Shown: positions 5,790 through 6,451 of the stretch, in pieces
Layout: each line of letters opens with the position of its first letter
Numbering within the stretch: the stretch's first letter is position 1
Assembly: GCA_025362765.1 (NCBI GenBank)
Contig: JANYFI010000333.1
Span: 1-6,451 of the forward strand
DNA from: Ferruginibacter sp.
GTDB taxonomy: Bacteria > Bacteroidota > Bacteroidia > Chitinophagales > Chitinophagaceae
DNA length: 6,451 nt
Reading direction: 5' to 3'
Notes under the pieces: model-generated
The model's input: the letters and a program-made list of their open reading frames with translations, nothing else
Told to the model about the DNA's origin: nothing
Database searches by the model: none
Program-made: the position numbers and the translations under genes

Positions 5790-6451
5790 ATGCAGGTAGA
5801 AAAATTTTATTATGATAACAGGACTGTAAAAAATTTTGCATTCGCTACCATCTTATGGGGTGTAGTGGGTATGCTGGCTGGCCTGTATGTAGCACTTGAG
5901 CTGGTATTTCCCGGGCTGAATGTTACGCAGTACGGATCATTCGGAAGGCTTCGCCCACTGCATACCAATGCGGTTATTTTTGCCTTTGTGGGCAATGGTA
6001 TTTTTATGGGCGTTTACTACTCCTTACAGCGTTTATGTAAGGCCCGTATGTTTAATGATACATTAAGTAAGATACATTTTTGGGGCTGGCAGTTAATCAT
6101 TGTGGCAGCAGCCATCTCATTGCCTTTGGGTTTTACTACCAGTAAAGAATATGCCGAACTGGAATGGCCTATAGACATTGCCATCACCGTAGTGTGGGTG
6201 GTTTTTGGTATCAACATGTTTGGCACCATAATCAAAAGAAGGGAAAGGCATTTGTATGTTGCCATCTGGTTTTACATCGCCACGTTTGTTACCGTAGCGG
6301 TGTTACACATTGTCAACTCGATGGAATTGCCTATCAGTTTTACCAAGAGTTATTCTTTGTATGCAGGTGTACAGGATGCATTGGTACAATGGTGGTATGG
6401 TCACAATGCGGTGGCTTTCTTCTTAACTACGCCTTACCTCGGTTTGATGTA
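5790..6451 (+). CDS. ccoN: cbb3-type cytochrome c oxidase subunit I CcoN, partial (N-terminal 220 residues; possibly a CcoNO fusion)
   Basis: Catalytic heme-copper subunit of the high-affinity cbb3 oxidase in the inner membrane; it reduces O2 to water and pumps protons. The frame is open to the right edge. Visible are about six transmembrane helices (near 16-40, 58-80, 96-115, 126-148, 155-176 and 200-220). RPLHTNAVIFAF carries H58, the low-spin heme b ligand (H60 in the Pseudomonas stutzeri enzyme). WWYGHNAVAFFLT carries H205, the first CuB ligand (H207 there). The constant offset of two residues supports ATG 5790 as the start. There is no Shine-Dalgarno; the 22-bp gap after ccoS is A-rich. 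The crosslinked tyrosine and the other CuB and heme ligands lie beyond the window. In many Bacteroidota ccoN is fused to ccoO, which cannot be judged here. Confidence 0.95.
   Translation, partial: MQVEKFYYDNRTVKNFAFATILWGVVGMLAGLYVALELVFPGLNVTQYGSFGRLRPLHTNAVIFAFVGNGIFMGVYYSLQRLCKARMFNDTLSKIHFWGWQLIIVAAAISLPLGFTTSKEYAELEWPIDIAITVVWVVFGINMFGTIIKRRERHLYVAIWFYIATFVTVAVLHIVNSMELPISFTKSYSLYAGVQDALVQWWYGHNAVAFFLTTPYLGLM

Noticed and set aside
6017..6265. 82-codon reverse reading frame inside ccoN
   Set aside because: Antisense to a conserved membrane protein; frames without stops are common opposite hydrophobic coding sequence.

Overview
The window looks like chromosome of a member of the Bacteroidota, most likely a Chitinophagaceae/Sphingobacteriia-type relative. 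Three things point there. Two intergenic regions carry the Bacteroidota promoter form (TTTG, 19 bp, TAnnTTTG). The genes lack clear Shine-Dalgarno sequences. The cbb3 oxidase genes run ccoI-ccoS-ccoN, as is typical for that phylum. The genus is inference only.

Layout. On the left, two minus-strand genes run towards base 1: a Crp/Fnr-family regulator (1081-1692) and, 78 bp after it, a ClC-family chloride channel/transporter (start at 1002, C-terminal part beyond the left edge). Next on the minus strand is a complete tRNA-Ala(GGC) at 1872-1944, with a good promoter upstream and a strong intrinsic terminator downstream. From about 2050 everything is on the plus strand: a LOG-family nucleotide phosphoribohydrolase-like protein (2099-2842) with its own promoter, then a cbb3 cytochrome oxidase cluster. 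That cluster holds the copper-transporting P-type ATPase CcoI (about 3007-5421), the small assembly protein CcoS (5579-5767), and the N-terminal 220 residues of the catalytic subunit CcoN (5790 to the right edge).

How they work together. CcoI moves copper across the inner membrane and CcoS is needed for cofactor insertion; both serve assembly of the heme-copper oxidase whose subunit I is CcoN. This is a high-affinity terminal oxidase used for respiration at low oxygen. The gaps before ccoI and before ccoS contain FNR-like palindromes (TGA-N6-TCA), two of them in tandem 21 bp apart before ccoI. None occurs in the other gene-free stretches I scanned, which suggests oxygen- or redox-linked control. 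The Crp/Fnr protein in the window is not an obvious candidate for binding these sites, because it lacks both the Fe-S cysteines and the glutamate of the FNR recognition helix.

Oddities. Neither ccoI nor ccoS has a usable in-frame ATG. For ccoI the conserved N-terminal cysteine cluster lies upstream of the first ATG/GTG/TTG, so the start is probably an ATA (or a mutated or misread ATG). I see no mobile element, CRISPR array or clear novel defence or metabolic system; apart from these details the region reads as ordinary core genome.
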